Shown here: one piece after another, positions 37,184-46,823 of the stretch
Layout of the letters: each line of letters opens with the position of its first letter
Numbering within the stretch: the stretch's first letter is position 1
Assembly (NCBI RefSeq): GCF_015101885.1
Contig: NZ_CP062941.1
Location: 3,844,001-3,908,000 of the forward strand
Direction of reading: 5' to 3'
From: Massilia litorea
GTDB taxonomy: Bacteria > Pseudomonadota > Gammaproteobacteria > Burkholderiales > Burkholderiaceae_D
Length of the DNA: 64,000 nucleotides
Program-made: the position numbers and the translations under genes
Notes under the pieces: generated by a model
Seen by the model: the letters and a program-made list of their open reading frames with translations, nothing else
Told to the model about the DNA's origin: nothing
Database searches by the model: none

Positions 37184-37945
37184 TCAGCCGCCCATCTTGC
37201 TGAGCGCGAACGCCGCCAGGAAACCCATCACCGTGATCAGGCCCGCGAAATCGTGGGCCTCGTCGAAGGCTTCGGGAATCATGGTATCGGCCAGCATCGC
37301 CAGGATGGCCCCGGCCGCGACCGCCGTGGTCGCGGCCACCATTCCCGGCGACACACCTTCGAACAAGGTAAAACCGGCCAGCGCCGACAGGCCCGAGGCC
37401 AGCGCGATGCCGCCCCAGATGCCGAAGATGTAGCGCGCGCTGCGGCCGGCCTTCTTCATCCCGGCAGCGCTCGACAGTCCCTCGGGCACGTTCGACAGGA
37501 AAATCGCCCACACCGCCACCATGCTGACCTTGCCGCCGCCCAGCATCGACAGGCCGATCACGATCGATTCCGGAATGCCGTCGAGCAGGGCGCCGACCGC
37601 GATCGCCGTGCCGCTGCCTCCGTGTTCCCCTTCGGTCGGCTGGCAGCCGGAGCGCTTGCGGTGGCGTGCGCCGCGATGGGCCAGCCACCAGTTCGCCAGG
37701 GTATAGACCAGGGCACCGCCGAGGAAACCGAGCGCCGTCGCCGGGAAGCCGCCCTTGTGGAAGGCCTCGTCCATCAGCTCGAAGGAGAGGGCGGAGATCA
37801 GCACGCCGGAACCGAAGGCCATGATGCCCGCCACCATCCGGATCGGCACCTTGAAGCGGTAGCCGACGCCCGCCCCCACCAGCAAGGCGGCTCCTGCCAC
37901 CAGCCCCCAGAATCCCGCCTGCAGCCACATCGGTATATATTCCAT
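37184..37945 (-). CDS. ZIP family metal transporter (ZupT/GufA-like)
   Basis: 253 residues, eight helices. The metal motifs are GALLDGIPESIVIGLSM in helix four and LSNVPEGLSSAAGM in helix five. A cytoplasmic loop HRGARHRKRSGCQPTEGEHG lies between helices three and four, and MLADTMIPEAFDEAHD is near the end. Imports a divalent cation such as zinc or iron. AGGAGAACCG precedes the ATG. Convergent with the hypothetical gene upstream. Confidence 0.9.
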   Translation of the reverse strand: MEYIPMWLQAGFWGLVAGAALLVGAGVGYRFKVPIRMVAGIMAFGSGVLISALSFELMDEAFHKGGFPATALGFLGGALVYTLANWWLAHRGARHRKRSGCQPTEGEHGGSGTAIAVGALLDGIPESIVIGLSMLGGGKVSMVAVWAIFLSNVPEGLSSAAGMKKAGRSARYIFGIWGGIALASGLSALAGFTLFEGVSPGMVAATTAVAAGAILAMLADTMIPEAFDEAHDFAGLITVMGFLAAFALSKMGG

Positions 37946-38073
37946 CGGTTCTCCTTGGTTTTGTCAAAATGTTACGCCGAACCGCGAAACCGCCGCGTTC
38001 GCGAGTCCCGGGCATGCCATGGAACCGTCATAGGGCTGTGGTACATTCGGCACTTTTGTACGGAGCGTAACGC

Positions 38074-39489
38074 ATGACCTCGTCCCCCTTTATCCGGCCG
38101 CGTATCAGGATCACAGCGCGGCTTACTGCGCTCGCGCCGGCGCTGCTGCTGGCGGCCTGCGCCGGCCTGGTGAGCGATCCCGGCCCGGACGACGCCGCCT
38201 TCGTCGTGATCGGCGAAGACGGCGCCGCCACCGCGCGCCTGGTAACGAGCGCGGCGACCTGTCCGCCGCTGCTGGTCGACAACCGCGCCATGCCGATGCG
38301 GGTGCGGGTGCCGAAGTCGAGCATCCCTGCGCGGCCCGGCCAGGCGCACACGCCGCCCTCCAGCGCGATGCTGGCCTGCGAGGCGCCGATCGCGGCCGGT
38401 GCAGTCACCGCGAGCGTGGCCGGACACGATTTGCCGGTGCCGAAAGCGGCGCCGCAGCGGATCGTCGTCATCGGCGATACCGGCTGCCGCCTGAAGGGCA
38501 AGGACTTCCAGGCTTGCAACGACCCCGCGGCCTTTCCCTTCGCGCGCGTGGCCGCCAGCGCCGCCGCCTTCAAGCCCGACCTCGTGATCCACGTCGGCGA
38601 CTACCATTATCGCGAGGATCCATGCCCCGCCGGCCGCGCGGGCTGCGCCGACAGCCCCTACGGCTATGGCTACGATGCCTGGGCCGCCGACTTCTTCACA
38701 CCCGCGCGCAAACTCCTCGCGGCCGCCCCCTGGGTGCTGGCGCGCGGCAACCACGAAAACTGCAGGCGCGCCGGCCAGGGCTGGTGGCGCTGGCTCGATC
38801 CGCGTCCTTTCCAGGCGGGGCGCGACTGCGATTCGCCGGCCAACGACGCGGTCGGCGAATACAGCGATCCGTATGCCGTGCCGCTGGGCGGCGGCGTCCA
38901 GCTGCTCGTGTTCGACAGCGCCAACACGAGTTACAAGGGCTTGCCGCCGGGCGACCCGCGGCGCGCGGCCTACGCGGCCCTTTACCGCAAGATCGAGGTG
39001 CTCGCGCGCGGCGCGCGCTCCAGCATCGGGGTCAACCATCATCCGGTGTTCGGCGTCGGCGCCCTGCGCGACGAACAGACCGGGGCGGTGAACCTGTTCG
39101 GGGGCGATGCCGGCCTGCTGGACGCCTTCGGCGACGTCGATCCCGGCTACCTGCCGTCCAGCGTGGCGATGCTGCTCTCCGGTCACGTGCACCTGTGGGA
39201 GCAGGTCAGTTTTGCCAGCAGCCACCCGACCCAGTTCGTGTCCGGCTTCTCGGGTACCTCGGAAGACATCGTGCCGCTGCCGGCCATGCCGCCGCCGGGC
39301 ATGGCGCCGGCGCCCGGCGCCATCGTCGAGCACATGAGTTCCTGGATCGACGGTTTCGGCTTCATGACGATGGAGAGAACCGGACCCGATGGGTGGCTGG
39401 TCCGTGTCCATGACCGCGACGGACTGGAGCGCAATCGCTGCAAGGTAGAGGGCAAAAAGTCGCGCTGTGCGCTGGCGCAGGTGCATTGA
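38074..39489 (+). CDS. secreted metallophosphoesterase (lipoprotein)
   Basis: 471 residues. Lipoprotein-type signal ending LLLAACAG (Cys near 29), so it is probably membrane-anchored facing outward. Calcineurin-like metal ligands: VIGDTGCR (Asp), LVIHVGDYHYRED (Asp), LARGNHENC (Asn-His), GVNHHPVFG (His) and LLSGHVHLWEQ (His pair). The long N-terminal ~120 residues carry several cysteines and a beta-rich region. It acts on a phosphate ester, possibly extracellular phosphate scavenging. The substrate is unknown. Confidence 0.87.
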   Translation: MTSSPFIRPRIRITARLTALAPALLLAACAGLVSDPGPDDAAFVVIGEDGAATARLVTSAATCPPLLVDNRAMPMRVRVPKSSIPARPGQAHTPPSSAMLACEAPIAAGAVTASVAGHDLPVPKAAPQRIVVIGDTGCRLKGKDFQACNDPAAFPFARVAASAAAFKPDLVIHVGDYHYREDPCPAGRAGCADSPYGYGYDAWAADFFTPARKLLAAAPWVLARGNHENCRRAGQGWWRWLDPRPFQAGRDCDSPANDAVGEYSDPYAVPLGGGVQLLVFDSANTSYKGLPPGDPRRAAYAALYRKIEVLARGARSSIGVNHHPVFGVGALRDEQTGAVNLFGGDAGLLDAFGDVDPGYLPSSVAMLLSGHVHLWEQVSFASSHPTQFVSGFSGTSEDIVPLPAMPPPGMAPAPGAIVEHMSSWIDGFGFMTMERTGPDGWLVRVHDRDGLERNRCKVEGKKSRCALAQVH

Positions 39490-39537
39490 CCGTCCATACG
39501 TTCGCACAAATGTAGTTGCCAAGAATATATATTTGAG

Positions 39538-39612
39538 GCAATATGGCTGGGTTCGGGGCACACCGCCAAGGTGGGCTCTCGATCAGCGATGAGACGCGCT
39601 TGCGTTTCTTTT
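39538..39612 (+). promoter_or_regulatory. candidate riboswitch leader (nhaA-I / lithium-type) before antiporter gene
   Basis: A compact structured leader reads GGGTTCGGGGCACACCGCCA (39550-39569), AGGTGGGCTC, then CGATCAGCGATGAGACGCGC (39580-39599). CACC/GGTG make a hairpin, and the GATGAGACGCG tail recalls the nhaA-I motif, a lithium/sodium-responsive riboswitch found before antiporter genes. It is followed by a terminator and then a cation:proton antiporter gene, as expected. I compare from memory, so the class name is tentative. A structured cis-regulator is likely in any case. Confidence 0.55.
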
Positions 39613-39613
39613 G

Positions 39614-39643
39614 CGCCCCCGGGCCTTCCGGGGGCGGTTTTTT
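39614..39643 (+). terminator. leader terminator, probable riboswitch expression platform
   Basis: CGCCCCCGG (39614-39622) pairs perfectly with CCGGGGGCG (39628-39636) and is followed by TTTTTT (39638-39643). It sits between the structured leader and the antiporter gene 79 bp downstream, so read-through must be controlled. Confidence 0.85.
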
Positions 39644-39721
39644 CAGGACCTGCCCAGGTTCTCAATGGGAGGCGCACCGCCCGGTGCACAGCGAGCCTCC
39701 CGCCCATCGAGGAGGATGTCC

Positions 39722-40906
39722 ATGCCCGATTACGCCGATCTCGGCCTGCAACTTGCCTGGCCGCTGGCCATCGCGCTGTCCTGGATGGCAGGCGAACTGA
39801 TTTTCCGCTGGACCGCGCTGCCGCGCATCGCCGTGTATGGCCTCGCCGGCTTCGTGTTCGGCAATCTCGCCGCCGGCTACCTGCCGCCCTCGGAATCGAA
39901 GAACTTCATGCTGCTGGCGAACCTCGGCTTCGGCCTGATTCTGTTCGAACTGGGCTACCGCATCAATTTGCGCTGGCTGCGCCACAATCCCTGGATCGTC
40001 GCCACCTCGCTGCTGGAAGCGGTGCTGACCTTCGCGGCCGTCTACCTGGTGGCCGGCGCCTGCGGCATGGACATGCTGCCGGCCGCGCTGACGGCCTCGC
40101 TGGCGATGTCGAGTTCCCCAGCCGGCCTGTTGCGGGTGCTGAACGAGCAGGGCGCCGCCGGCCAGGTGACCGAGCGCGCCATGCACCTGACCGCTCTGAA
40201 CTGCGTGATGGCCGTGTTCACCTTCAACGTCGTGGTCGGGATCGGCGTGTTCCAGACCTCGGGCGACCTGGCCCACGCGGCCGGCAGCAGCCTGCTGGTG
40301 CTGGGCGCGTCGAGCGTGCTGGGCGCGCTGTTCGGCGCTCTGGTTCCCCTCTGGCTGCGGATGATCAACGCTGCGCGCGACGCCACGCTCGCCTTTGCGC
40401 TGGCGGTGGTGCTGCTGGTCGCGGTCACCTATGTGCTGCAGTTCTCGCCGGTACTCGCGGCCCTGACCTTTGGCCTGGTAGCGCGCCACCGCCGCATCGC
40501 CCTCAGCCCGGCCCAGCGTAATTTCGGCGTGCTGGGCGACCTGCTGGCGGTGCTGATGTTCTTCTTTGTCGCCACCAGGGTCGAGGTCGAGCACCTGGGC
40601 GGCGGCATCGCGCTCGGCCTGCTGCTGGTCCTGGTGCGCGGCCTGGTGAAGGTCGGCGTGTGCACGGCTTTCGCGCGGGTGTCCGGCATCTCGGCGAAAA
40701 AGGGCGCCTTGTCCGGCCTGGCGCTCACGCCGATGGCGGTGTTCGCGATCCTGCTGATGGAGCAGACGCGCTGGATCGGCGTCGACCTGTTCGACAGCCT
40801 GGCGCCGCTGGCGGCCGTGATGCTGCTGCTCGACGTGCTCGGCCCCGTGCTGACCCAGCGCGCCGTCGTCTGGGCCAACGAAACCCGTCACATCAAGGAG
40901 GCGTGA
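39722..40906 (+). CDS. CPA2-type cation:proton antiporter
   Basis: 394 residues from ATG 39722, which has GAGGAGG at ideal spacing. Twelve or so helices. [19 protein letters not shown] opening, [13 protein letters not shown] (a conserved acidic helix) and [20 protein letters not shown] correspond to the CPA2 core without the usual C-terminal TrkA-N domain. It would exchange Na+ or Li+ (or K+) for protons. The preceding leader with a terminator suggests that the cation or pH controls it. The YbdK-type gene starts 3 bases after its stop. Confidence 0.88.
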   Translation: MPDYADLGLQLAWPLAIALSWMAGELIFRWTALPRIAVYGLAGFVFGNLAAGYLPPSESKNFMLLANLGFGLILFELGYRINLRWLRHNPWIVATSLLEAVLTFAAVYLVAGACGMDMLPAALTASLAMSSSPAGLLRVLNEQGAAGQVTERAMHLTALNCVMAVFTFNVVVGIGVFQTSGDLAHAAGSSLLVLGASSVLGALFGALVPLWLRMINAARDATLAFALAVVLLVAVTYVLQFSPVLAALTFGLVARHRRIALSPAQRNFGVLGDLLAVLMFFFVATRVEVEHLGGGIALGLLLVLVRGLVKVGVCTAFARVSGISAKKGALSGLALTPMAVFAILLMEQTRWIGVDLFDSLAPLAAVMLLLDVLGPVLTQRAVVWANETRHIKEA

Positions 40907-40908
40907 GT

Positions 40909-42033
40909 ATGGCACTCCCACCATTCGCCCAATCGCAATCGCTCACCATGGGCGTCGAGCTCGAACTGCAGCTGGTCAGCCTGTCCGACTTCGACCTGGT
41001 CGCGGCCTCGCCCGACATGCTGGAACTGCTGGGACGCGCGCCGTTCCCCGGCAACGTCACACCCGAGATCACCGAGAGCATGATCGAGATTAATTCGAGC
41101 GTGCACACCCGGCATGGCGAACTGCTGGCGGAACTGCGCGAGATCCGCGACACCCTGCTGCGCGCCGGCGACCGCCTGAACGTCGGCGTCTGCGGCGGCG
41201 GCACGCACCCGTTCCAGCAGTGGTCGCAGCGTAAAATCTTTTCCAAGCCGCGCTTTCGCGAAGTGTCGGCGCTGTACGGCTACCTGGCCAAGCAGTTCAC
41301 GGTCTTCGGCCAGCACGTCCACATCGGCTGCAAGTCGGGCGACGAGGCTTTGTACCTGCTGCATGCGCTGAACCGCTACATCCCGCATTTCATCGCGCTC
41401 TCGGGTTCCTCGCCCTTCCTGCAGGGCAGCGACACCCAGTTCAATTCGGCCCGCCTGAACAGCGTGTTTGCCTTCCCGCTGTCGGGCCGCGCGCCCTTCA
41501 TCCTCGAGTGGGACGCCTTCCGGCGCGATTATTTCGCGCGCATGGAAAACACCGGCATCGTGCGCAGCATGAAGGATTTCTACTGGGACCTGCGTCCCAA
41601 GCCCGAATACGGCACCATCGAGCTGCGCGTCTGCGATACGCCGCTGACGGTGGAGCGGGCGGCGGCGCTGGCCTGCTACCTGCAGGCGCTGTGCCGCTAT
41701 CTGCTGGAAGGGAACGAGCCGCCGCCGCTGGAAGACGACTACCTGGTCTACAACTACAACCGCTTCCAGGCCTGCCGTTTCGGCCTGGACGGCACGCTGG
41801 TGCATCCGCAAAGCCACGAGACGATCTCGCTGCGCGAAGACATCCTCACCACCCTGCGCCGGCTCGCGCCGCATGCGCAGGCGCTGGGCAGCGAGGCGGC
41901 GCTGGAGCATATCTACAACGAAACCCATACCGGTAGCGATGCCCACCTGCTGCGCGAGGCGCACCTGGAGGCGGGCAGCACCGAGGGCATCGTGGATGCG
42001 GCGCTGCGCCGCTTCCGCGCGGATTGCGATTGA
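40909..42033 (+). CDS. YbdK family carboxylate-amine ligase (GCS2 type)
   Basis: 374 residues from ATG 40909 with AAGGAGG 6 bp upstream. Glutamate-cysteine-ligase-2 fold: [10 protein letters not shown] (metal-binding Glu), [44 protein letters not shown] and [18 protein letters not shown]. These ligases join an amine to the gamma-carboxyl of glutamate. Weak gamma-glutamylcysteine synthesis is typical, but the biological product is unclear. It is very probably cotranscribed with the antiporter. Confidence 0.92.
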   Translation: MALPPFAQSQSLTMGVELELQLVSLSDFDLVAASPDMLELLGRAPFPGNVTPEITESMIEINSSVHTRHGELLAELREIRDTLLRAGDRLNVGVCGGGTHPFQQWSQRKIFSKPRFREVSALYGYLAKQFTVFGQHVHIGCKSGDEALYLLHALNRYIPHFIALSGSSPFLQGSDTQFNSARLNSVFAFPLSGRAPFILEWDAFRRDYFARMENTGIVRSMKDFYWDLRPKPEYGTIELRVCDTPLTVERAAALACYLQALCRYLLEGNEPPPLEDDYLVYNYNRFQACRFGLDGTLVHPQSHETISLREDILTTLRRLAPHAQALGSEAALEHIYNETHTGSDAHLLREAHLEAGSTEGIVDAALRRFRADCD

Positions 42034-42118
42034 AGGCCGGCCATGCAGCGGGCAGTCCGCCCAGCCTTGGCCCGATGCTGACGAGCCGCTTGCAGGCCGC
42101 ACCGTCTGCTCGCCGGGC

Positions 42119-43312
42119 TCAGGTGCCCGAGCGCAGCAACTCAGGCGCGGCAGCCACGATAGTGCCGCGCACGCCGTTCCGGCCGCCGCGCTTGACGGCG
42201 TACAGCTGCTCGTCGGCGGCTTCGATCAGGACGTCGAAGCTGGCCGGAGGGTAGGGGTGCAGAGCGGGCACGCAGGCGATGCCGAAGCTTGCGGTCGCGG
42301 TCACGGAGCTGCCGTTGCCGACCGGGGTGGACGCCTGGGCGAAGGCATGCCGGATCCGTTCGGCCAATGCATGTGCGCCTGCCAGCTCGGTCTCGGGCAG
42401 TACCAGCAGGAACTCCTCGCCACCATAGCGGATGACGCAGTCGACGCCCTCGCGCGCCATCGAGCGCAGCAGGCCGGCGAATGCGCCCAGTACCAGGTCG
42501 CCGGCGGCATGGCCGTGGCAGTCGTTGACGCGCTTGAAGTGGTCGATGTCGCACAGGATCACCGACAGGGCGGCGCCGTAGCGGCCCGCGCGCGTCAGCT
42601 CAGCGTCGAGCAGGCCCCGCTCCACGATCCGGCGGTTGTGGCATCCGGTCAGGGGATCGCAGTCCGCAACTTCCTCCAGCAGCATGGCGGAACGAAACTG
42701 CTCGCGCTGGGCGAGATGAAAGCGCCGTGCGGCGATGGTGCCGAGGGCGTTGCCGAGAATGAGCATCAGGACCAGCGCCACCAGGTCGTCCAGCTTCAGG
42801 GAGCCCTGAACCAGCAGCATTGCGCCGAACGCCAGGCTGGCGCCGGTGCCGATCGCCGCCGAATACACGAAGCGATTCGGGAAGATGACGTAGATCGCCA
42901 TCAGGATCATCCCGAACGACATCAGGTTCCAGGGCATGGCGGCCGGCTGGTACCAGCACAGGATCGGGAACGCGCTTGAACCGATGACCATGACGGCGCA
43001 GGTCGCCCGGATCGAGACCCGCACCGAGTCGGGGTGGCGTGCGATGGCCTCGCAGGCGCACAGTGCCGCCAGCGCGACCAGCAAGCGCAGCGCCACCATG
43101 GCCCACGCGGTCGGGGTCGGACCGAGGGTGGCGATATCGGTCAGGCCGAATACGACATAAAAAAACGCGGAGAACAGCAGGCTGGCCCGCAGCTGGGCGC
43201 GACGCTCGGGCAGGAAATGACGGATGAAGCGGTCCTCGCATTCCCGATCGGCGAACTCGGCGCGGCGGCGGTCGATCGCCAGGCGGCGGGCGGGCAGGTG
43301 ATATAAGGACAC
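42119..43312 (-). CDS. membrane-bound diguanylate cyclase (GGDEF)
   Basis: 397 residues from GTG 43312, with GGGAG upstream. Six helices fill the first ~205 residues (an unclassified sensory membrane domain beginning LPARRLAIDRRR). The GGDEF domain (about 225-385) has DCDPLTGCHNRRIVERGLL, the metal Asp in LCDIDHFKRVND and active-site RYGGEEFLLVLPE. It makes cyclic-di-GMP, and no EAL domain is attached. It could feed the riboswitch at 13.15 kb, as could other cyclases. Confidence 0.94.
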   Translation of the reverse strand: MSLYHLPARRLAIDRRRAEFADRECEDRFIRHFLPERRAQLRASLLFSAFFYVVFGLTDIATLGPTPTAWAMVALRLLVALAALCACEAIARHPDSVRVSIRATCAVMVIGSSAFPILCWYQPAAMPWNLMSFGMILMAIYVIFPNRFVYSAAIGTGASLAFGAMLLVQGSLKLDDLVALVLMLILGNALGTIAARRFHLAQREQFRSAMLLEEVADCDPLTGCHNRRIVERGLLDAELTRAGRYGAALSVILCDIDHFKRVNDCHGHAAGDLVLGAFAGLLRSMAREGVDCVIRYGGEEFLLVLPETELAGAHALAERIRHAFAQASTPVGNGSSVTATASFGIACVPALHPYPPASFDVLIEAADEQLYAVKRGGRNGVRGTIVAAAPELLRSGT

Positions 43313-43449
43313 GGCAACTCCCGGCAGGGGACTCGATCAGGCGGCCGCAAGGCGACAGCATTGAGTATCCGCCAGATTCTAACCCAAGTGCAGGCGCGAA
43401 ATTGCTATTCTGAAATGGGAGGTCCCCCAGGGGCGCGGCTCGCAGCCGC

Positions 43450-43617
43450 CTGAAGCTGCGCCAGCGGCACCTGGGCGCCGACTTCGTCGGCGGCGAGCAC
43501 GGCAATCAGGCTGGCCAAGTCCGCTTCCAGACGCTCGAGGGTGGCCGCATCAAGGCTGGACAAGGCCTCCGGCAGCACAGCAGTTGCGCACGGCCCTTGT
43601 GCGCGAGCAGGCTGCAC
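43450..43617 (-). pseudogene. 3' fragment of a marR gene (duplicate of 57495-57640)
   Basis: The minus-strand frame reads LPEALSSLDAATLERLEADL followed by ASLIAVLAADEVGAQVPLAQL. This matches the last ~42 residues of the intact MarR protein at 57495-57998 with only a few changes, and at DNA level about nine bases in ten agree over some 135 bp (43455-43587). The 5' part including the helix-turn-helix is gone. It lies 10 bp after the Bug-type gene at 43628 and marks an old junction. Confidence 0.8.
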
Positions 43618-43627
43618 ATGACCGGCC

Positions 43628-44608
43628 TCAGTAGGTTTCCTTCAGGTTGGAAGCCTTTGCGACTTCCTTCCACAGCGTCAGTTCGGACGCCAGCTTCGCG
43701 CCGAATGCGGCAGGCGTTCCCGTGAAGGACGCGGCGCCTTCGCTGGCCAGGCGCGCTTTCATCGACTCCGACGCGCCCAGTTCGTTGATCGCCTTGTTCA
43801 GTTTCGCGACGATCGGGGCCGGCGTATTGGCGGGTGCGAGGACGCCCCACCAGGTGGTGATGCTGTAGTTGGGCACGCCGGATTCGGCAATCGTCGGCAC
43901 GTTGGGGAACAAGGACGAACGCTCGCTGCCGGTGACGGCGAGCAGGTCCACCGCGCCGGTCTTGACGTGCTGCGCCATCGCCGGAATCGTCGTGAAGAAG
44001 ATCTGCGTGCGTCCCGCCAGCAGGTCGGCCGTTGCCGGGCCGCTGCCCTTGTAGGCGACGTGCGTCATGTTGGCCCCGGTGCGCTGCTTGAACAGTTCTC
44101 CGGCGAGATGCAGGACGGTGCCGGGCCCCGAGGAGGCGAAGTTGATTCCTTGCGGGCTTTTCTTGGACGCCGCAACCAGCTGGGGAACCGTCTTCGCACC
44201 GACGCTCTTGTGCGACACGAGGATCAATGGGGCGGTGCCGATCATGGCGATCGGGGCAAAGTCCTTTGCCACGTCGTACGAAGGCTTCTCTTCGGTAGCG
44301 ACGTGGGTGACGAACGACGAGCTGACGAACAGCAGGGTGTAGCCATCCGGATCGGCCTTGGCCACGAGCTTGGAGCCGATGACGCCGCCCCCGCCGCCGC
44401 GATTGTCGACCACGACGGGCTGGCCCAGCTTCTCGGACATGCCTTTCGCCAGGCCGCGGGCGACGTTGTCGGTGCCGCCGCCGGCCGCGTAGGGCACGAC
44501 CAGGGTAATGGCCCGGGTCGGGTAGTTCTGCGCCATGGCGGCAACCGGCATTGCCAGCAGCGCGGCGGCAATCGGGGCGAGCAGGCGAGGGAAGGTCGTC
44601 GATGTCAT
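43628..44608 (-). CDS. Bug/TctC-type tricarboxylate-binding periplasmic protein
   Basis: 326 residues. Signal peptide cut near AMAQ (residue 26). The mature part begins YPTRAITLVVPYAAGGGTDN, the Bug family start; VVVDNRGGGGGVIGSKLVAK, YTLLFVSSSFV and FASSGPGTVLHLAGELFK line the ligand cleft that normally grips a dicarboxylate end of the substrate. Bug proteins deliver tricarboxylates to TctAB, whose genes are not in this window. Its own upstream region (44609-44773) carries a copy of the shared operator, so it may be transcribed separately from the PrpF-Bug gene before it. Confidence 0.93.
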   Translation of the reverse strand: MTSTTFPRLLAPIAAALLAMPVAAMAQNYPTRAITLVVPYAAGGGTDNVARGLAKGMSEKLGQPVVVDNRGGGGGVIGSKLVAKADPDGYTLLFVSSSFVTHVATEEKPSYDVAKDFAPIAMIGTAPLILVSHKSVGAKTVPQLVAASKKSPQGINFASSGPGTVLHLAGELFKQRTGANMTHVAYKGSGPATADLLAGRTQIFFTTIPAMAQHVKTGAVDLLAVTGSERSSLFPNVPTIAESGVPNYSITTWWGVLAPANTPAPIVAKLNKAINELGASESMKARLASEGAASFTGTPAAFGAKLASELTLWKEVAKASNLKETY

Positions 44609-44712
44609 GTGGGTCTCCGCTTTGTTTTAAGATCAATTTATGGGATCGATTTCGAAGCCCGGTTTTTCAGGACCGGTTGCGTGCACAATCGAAGTTTCCC
44701 GGATCGGGATTG

Positions 44713-44729
44713 ATATGTAAATTGCAAAA
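44713..44729. promoter_or_regulatory. degenerate copy of the ATTTG-N7-CAAAT operator (Bug gene)
   Basis: ATATG-taaattg-CAAAA has the same spacing as the sites at 52293 and 54657. It lies about 105 bp before the Bug gene start at 44608, in the 165-bp gap behind the PrpF-Bug fusion. Confidence 0.5.
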
Positions 44730-44773
44730 TATTGTTCTATTAATGCTTCAAGCGCATTAGTTAGTGCCGGATC

Positions 44774-46810
44774 TCAGTTGGGGGACCACAGCTCGCCCGT
44801 CGCCCTGGCTGCACGCACGACGGCCTTCCATTTTTCCAGCTCGGCCTTCACCAGATCGCGCAGTTCTGCCGGCGTGCTGGCGTGTACTTCTGCGCCATCG
44901 CGCTCGATGCGCTCGACGAGCTCGGGGTCGGCGAGGACTTTCCCGAGGCTGGCATTGAGCCGCTCGACAACCGGCCCGGGCGTGCCCGCCGGTGCGAACA
45001 GCGCATACCACTGGGTCACGTCCACGCCGTCGACGCCGGCTTCGGCCAGGGTCGGCACGTCCGGCAGGATCGGCGTGCGCTTCGGCCCGGCGACGGCCAG
45101 CGCGTGCAGCTTGCCGCTCTTGATCAGGCGCGCAGCGGTGAACAGGCTGGGGAACATGAGCTGCGCCTGTCCAGCCATCGTCGCATCGACTGCATGGGCC
45201 GCGCCGTTGCAGGCCCGGTGCTGCAACTCGGTACCTGAATTCGAGGCGAACATGGCGCCGGCGAAGTGCGGCGCCGTGCCGATGCCGGCGGATGCGTAGC
45301 GGTACTTGCCTGGTTCCTTCCTCAGGCGTGCGACCAGGTCGCCGACAGTGCCGACCGCGAGCTCCGGGGACGCCACCAGCACGGTCGGCGAATAGCCCAC
45401 CAGCCCGACCGGCTCGAAGTCTGCGACCGGGTCGTAGCGCAAGGTCTGCAGGGCCGGGTTCATGGCGTGGGTGGCGATATAGCCGAACATCAGGGTGTGG
45501 CCGTCCGGGGCGCTGGCGGCGACGTATTCGGCGGCGATCGTGCCGTCGGCGCCGGCCCGGTTGTCGATCACCACCGCTTGCCCCAGCACCTGTCCGAGTT
45601 TGTGGGCGATAGCGCGCGCCATCGTGTCGTTGCCGCCGCCGGCCACCGTGGGCACCACGATCCTGATCGGTTGCGCAGCCGCGTCCGCGGCGGGGCGCGC
45701 CGTGCGTTCCTGCGTCGCTTCCGGCGCGGCGGGCCGCGACAGCACGTAGTCCGGAATGTGCAGTTCGCCGCTCAGGATCTTGCGGGCGGTGCGCAGCAGC
45801 GAAGCACGCTTGACCTGCGCCGCTGCCCCGACCCCTTCGACGGCAACTTCGATGTCGATGCGCCCGGAAGGATGGAGCACCGAGACCTTGCCGAGGCATG
45901 CGCCCGGCTCGGCGCGGCTGGCCACCGTCCCCGGCAGGGCAAAGGCGCTCGCCACGCCGATGGCGCCGGTAACGGCATGCGACGCATGGCAGCGGCGCGG
46001 GGTGAAATAGCGCGAGGTGATGCTGTCGGCGCCGTCGCCCTGGCTGACGAGGACCGGTTTCGGTATCACGCTGTTCGAGACGTCTCCCAGGCCCATCATC
46101 CCGCCCGCCACCCGCCGCAGCGCTTCGAGGCGGTCGAGCAAGGCCCCGTTCGAATCGAGTTCGACCGGGCTCTCGCCGCCGTGCAGGCCGAGATCGGCGG
46201 CGCGCACGATCATCAGGGGCATGGCCGCATCGATGCAGGTGACCTCGATGCCGTCGATGGTGTCGATCCGTCGGCCGGTCGGGAACACCTTGCCCGTGAC
46301 GGCGCCCCAGGCGTCGAGGAAGTTCAGGAGGATCGGCGCGGCGGTCCCGGCGACGCCGTCGATACGCGCGTCGCCGTCGTAGGTGATGCGCCGTCCCGGG
46401 GTCTGGACCGTCACCTCGATGCGCGACCCGGTGTTCACGTTGAACACCCGCGCAGTCGTACTGCCTTCGGTCGCCTCGATCAGGCCTTGCTCGAGCGCGA
46501 AGGGCACCACGCCCGACAGCATGTTGCCGCAATTCGGGCGCGTATCGACCGAGCGTTGTCCGACCCCGACCTGGGCGAACAGGTAGTCGAGGTCGCAGTC
46601 CGGCCGGGTCGAGCGCGACACGATCGCCACCTTGCTGTTGAGGGTGCTGCCGCCGCCCACGCCGTCCAGTTGCAGCGGGTCCGATGCGCCGATGGCGCCG
46701 ATCAGGACCTGGTCGCGTGTTTCGTCATCTTCGGGCAGCCACTCGCGGAGAAAAAAGGGACCGCGCGAGGTGCCCGCGCGCATCAGTACACAGGGTAGGA
46801 CTTTGCTCAT
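44774..46810 (-). CDS. fusion: PrpF-family isomerase + Bug/TctC-type binding domain
   Basis: 678 residues. Residues 1-355 are a complete PrpF (FldA/4-oxalomesaconate tautomerase) fold: VLMRAGTSRGPFF, DGVGGGSTLNSKVAIV, PNCGNMLSGVVPFALE with the catalytic Cys, and the ending ILSGELHIPDYV. A 20-odd-residue Ala/Pro-rich linker follows. Residues ~378-678 are a Bug domain: PIRIVVPTVAGGGNDTMARA, AVVIDNRAGADGTIAAEYVA and SAGIGTAPHFAGAMFAS. No signal peptide is present at the N-terminus or in the linker, so the normally periplasmic binding domain should stay in the cytoplasm. The frame is continuous, without a stop. The isomerase part probably shifts a double bond in aconitate or a related tricarboxylate. 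Confidence 0.9.
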   Translation of the reverse strand: MSKVLPCVLMRAGTSRGPFFLREWLPEDDETRDQVLIGAIGASDPLQLDGVGGGSTLNSKVAIVSRSTRPDCDLDYLFAQVGVGQRSVDTRPNCGNMLSGVVPFALEQGLIEATEGSTTARVFNVNTGSRIEVTVQTPGRRITYDGDARIDGVAGTAAPILLNFLDAWGAVTGKVFPTGRRIDTIDGIEVTCIDAAMPLMIVRAADLGLHGGESPVELDSNGALLDRLEALRRVAGGMMGLGDVSNSVIPKPVLVSQGDGADSITSRYFTPRRCHASHAVTGAIGVASAFALPGTVASRAEPGACLGKVSVLHPSGRIDIEVAVEGVGAAAQVKRASLLRTARKILSGELHIPDYVLSRPAAPEATQERTARPAADAAAQPIRIVVPTVAGGGNDTMARAIAHKLGQVLGQAVVIDNRAGADGTIAAEYVAASAPDGHTLMFGYIATHAMNPALQTLRYDPVADFEPVGLVGYSPTVLVASPELAVGTVGDLVARLRKEPGKYRYASAGIGTAPHFAGAMFASNSGTELQHRACNGAAHAVDATMAGQAQLMFPSLFTAARLIKSGKLHALAVAGPKRTPILPDVPTLAEAGVDGVDVTQWYALFAPAGTPGPVVERLNASLGKVLADPELVERIERDGAEVHASTPAELRDLVKAELEKWKAVVRAARATGELWSPN

Positions 46811-46823
46811 GGTGTCGAATGCT

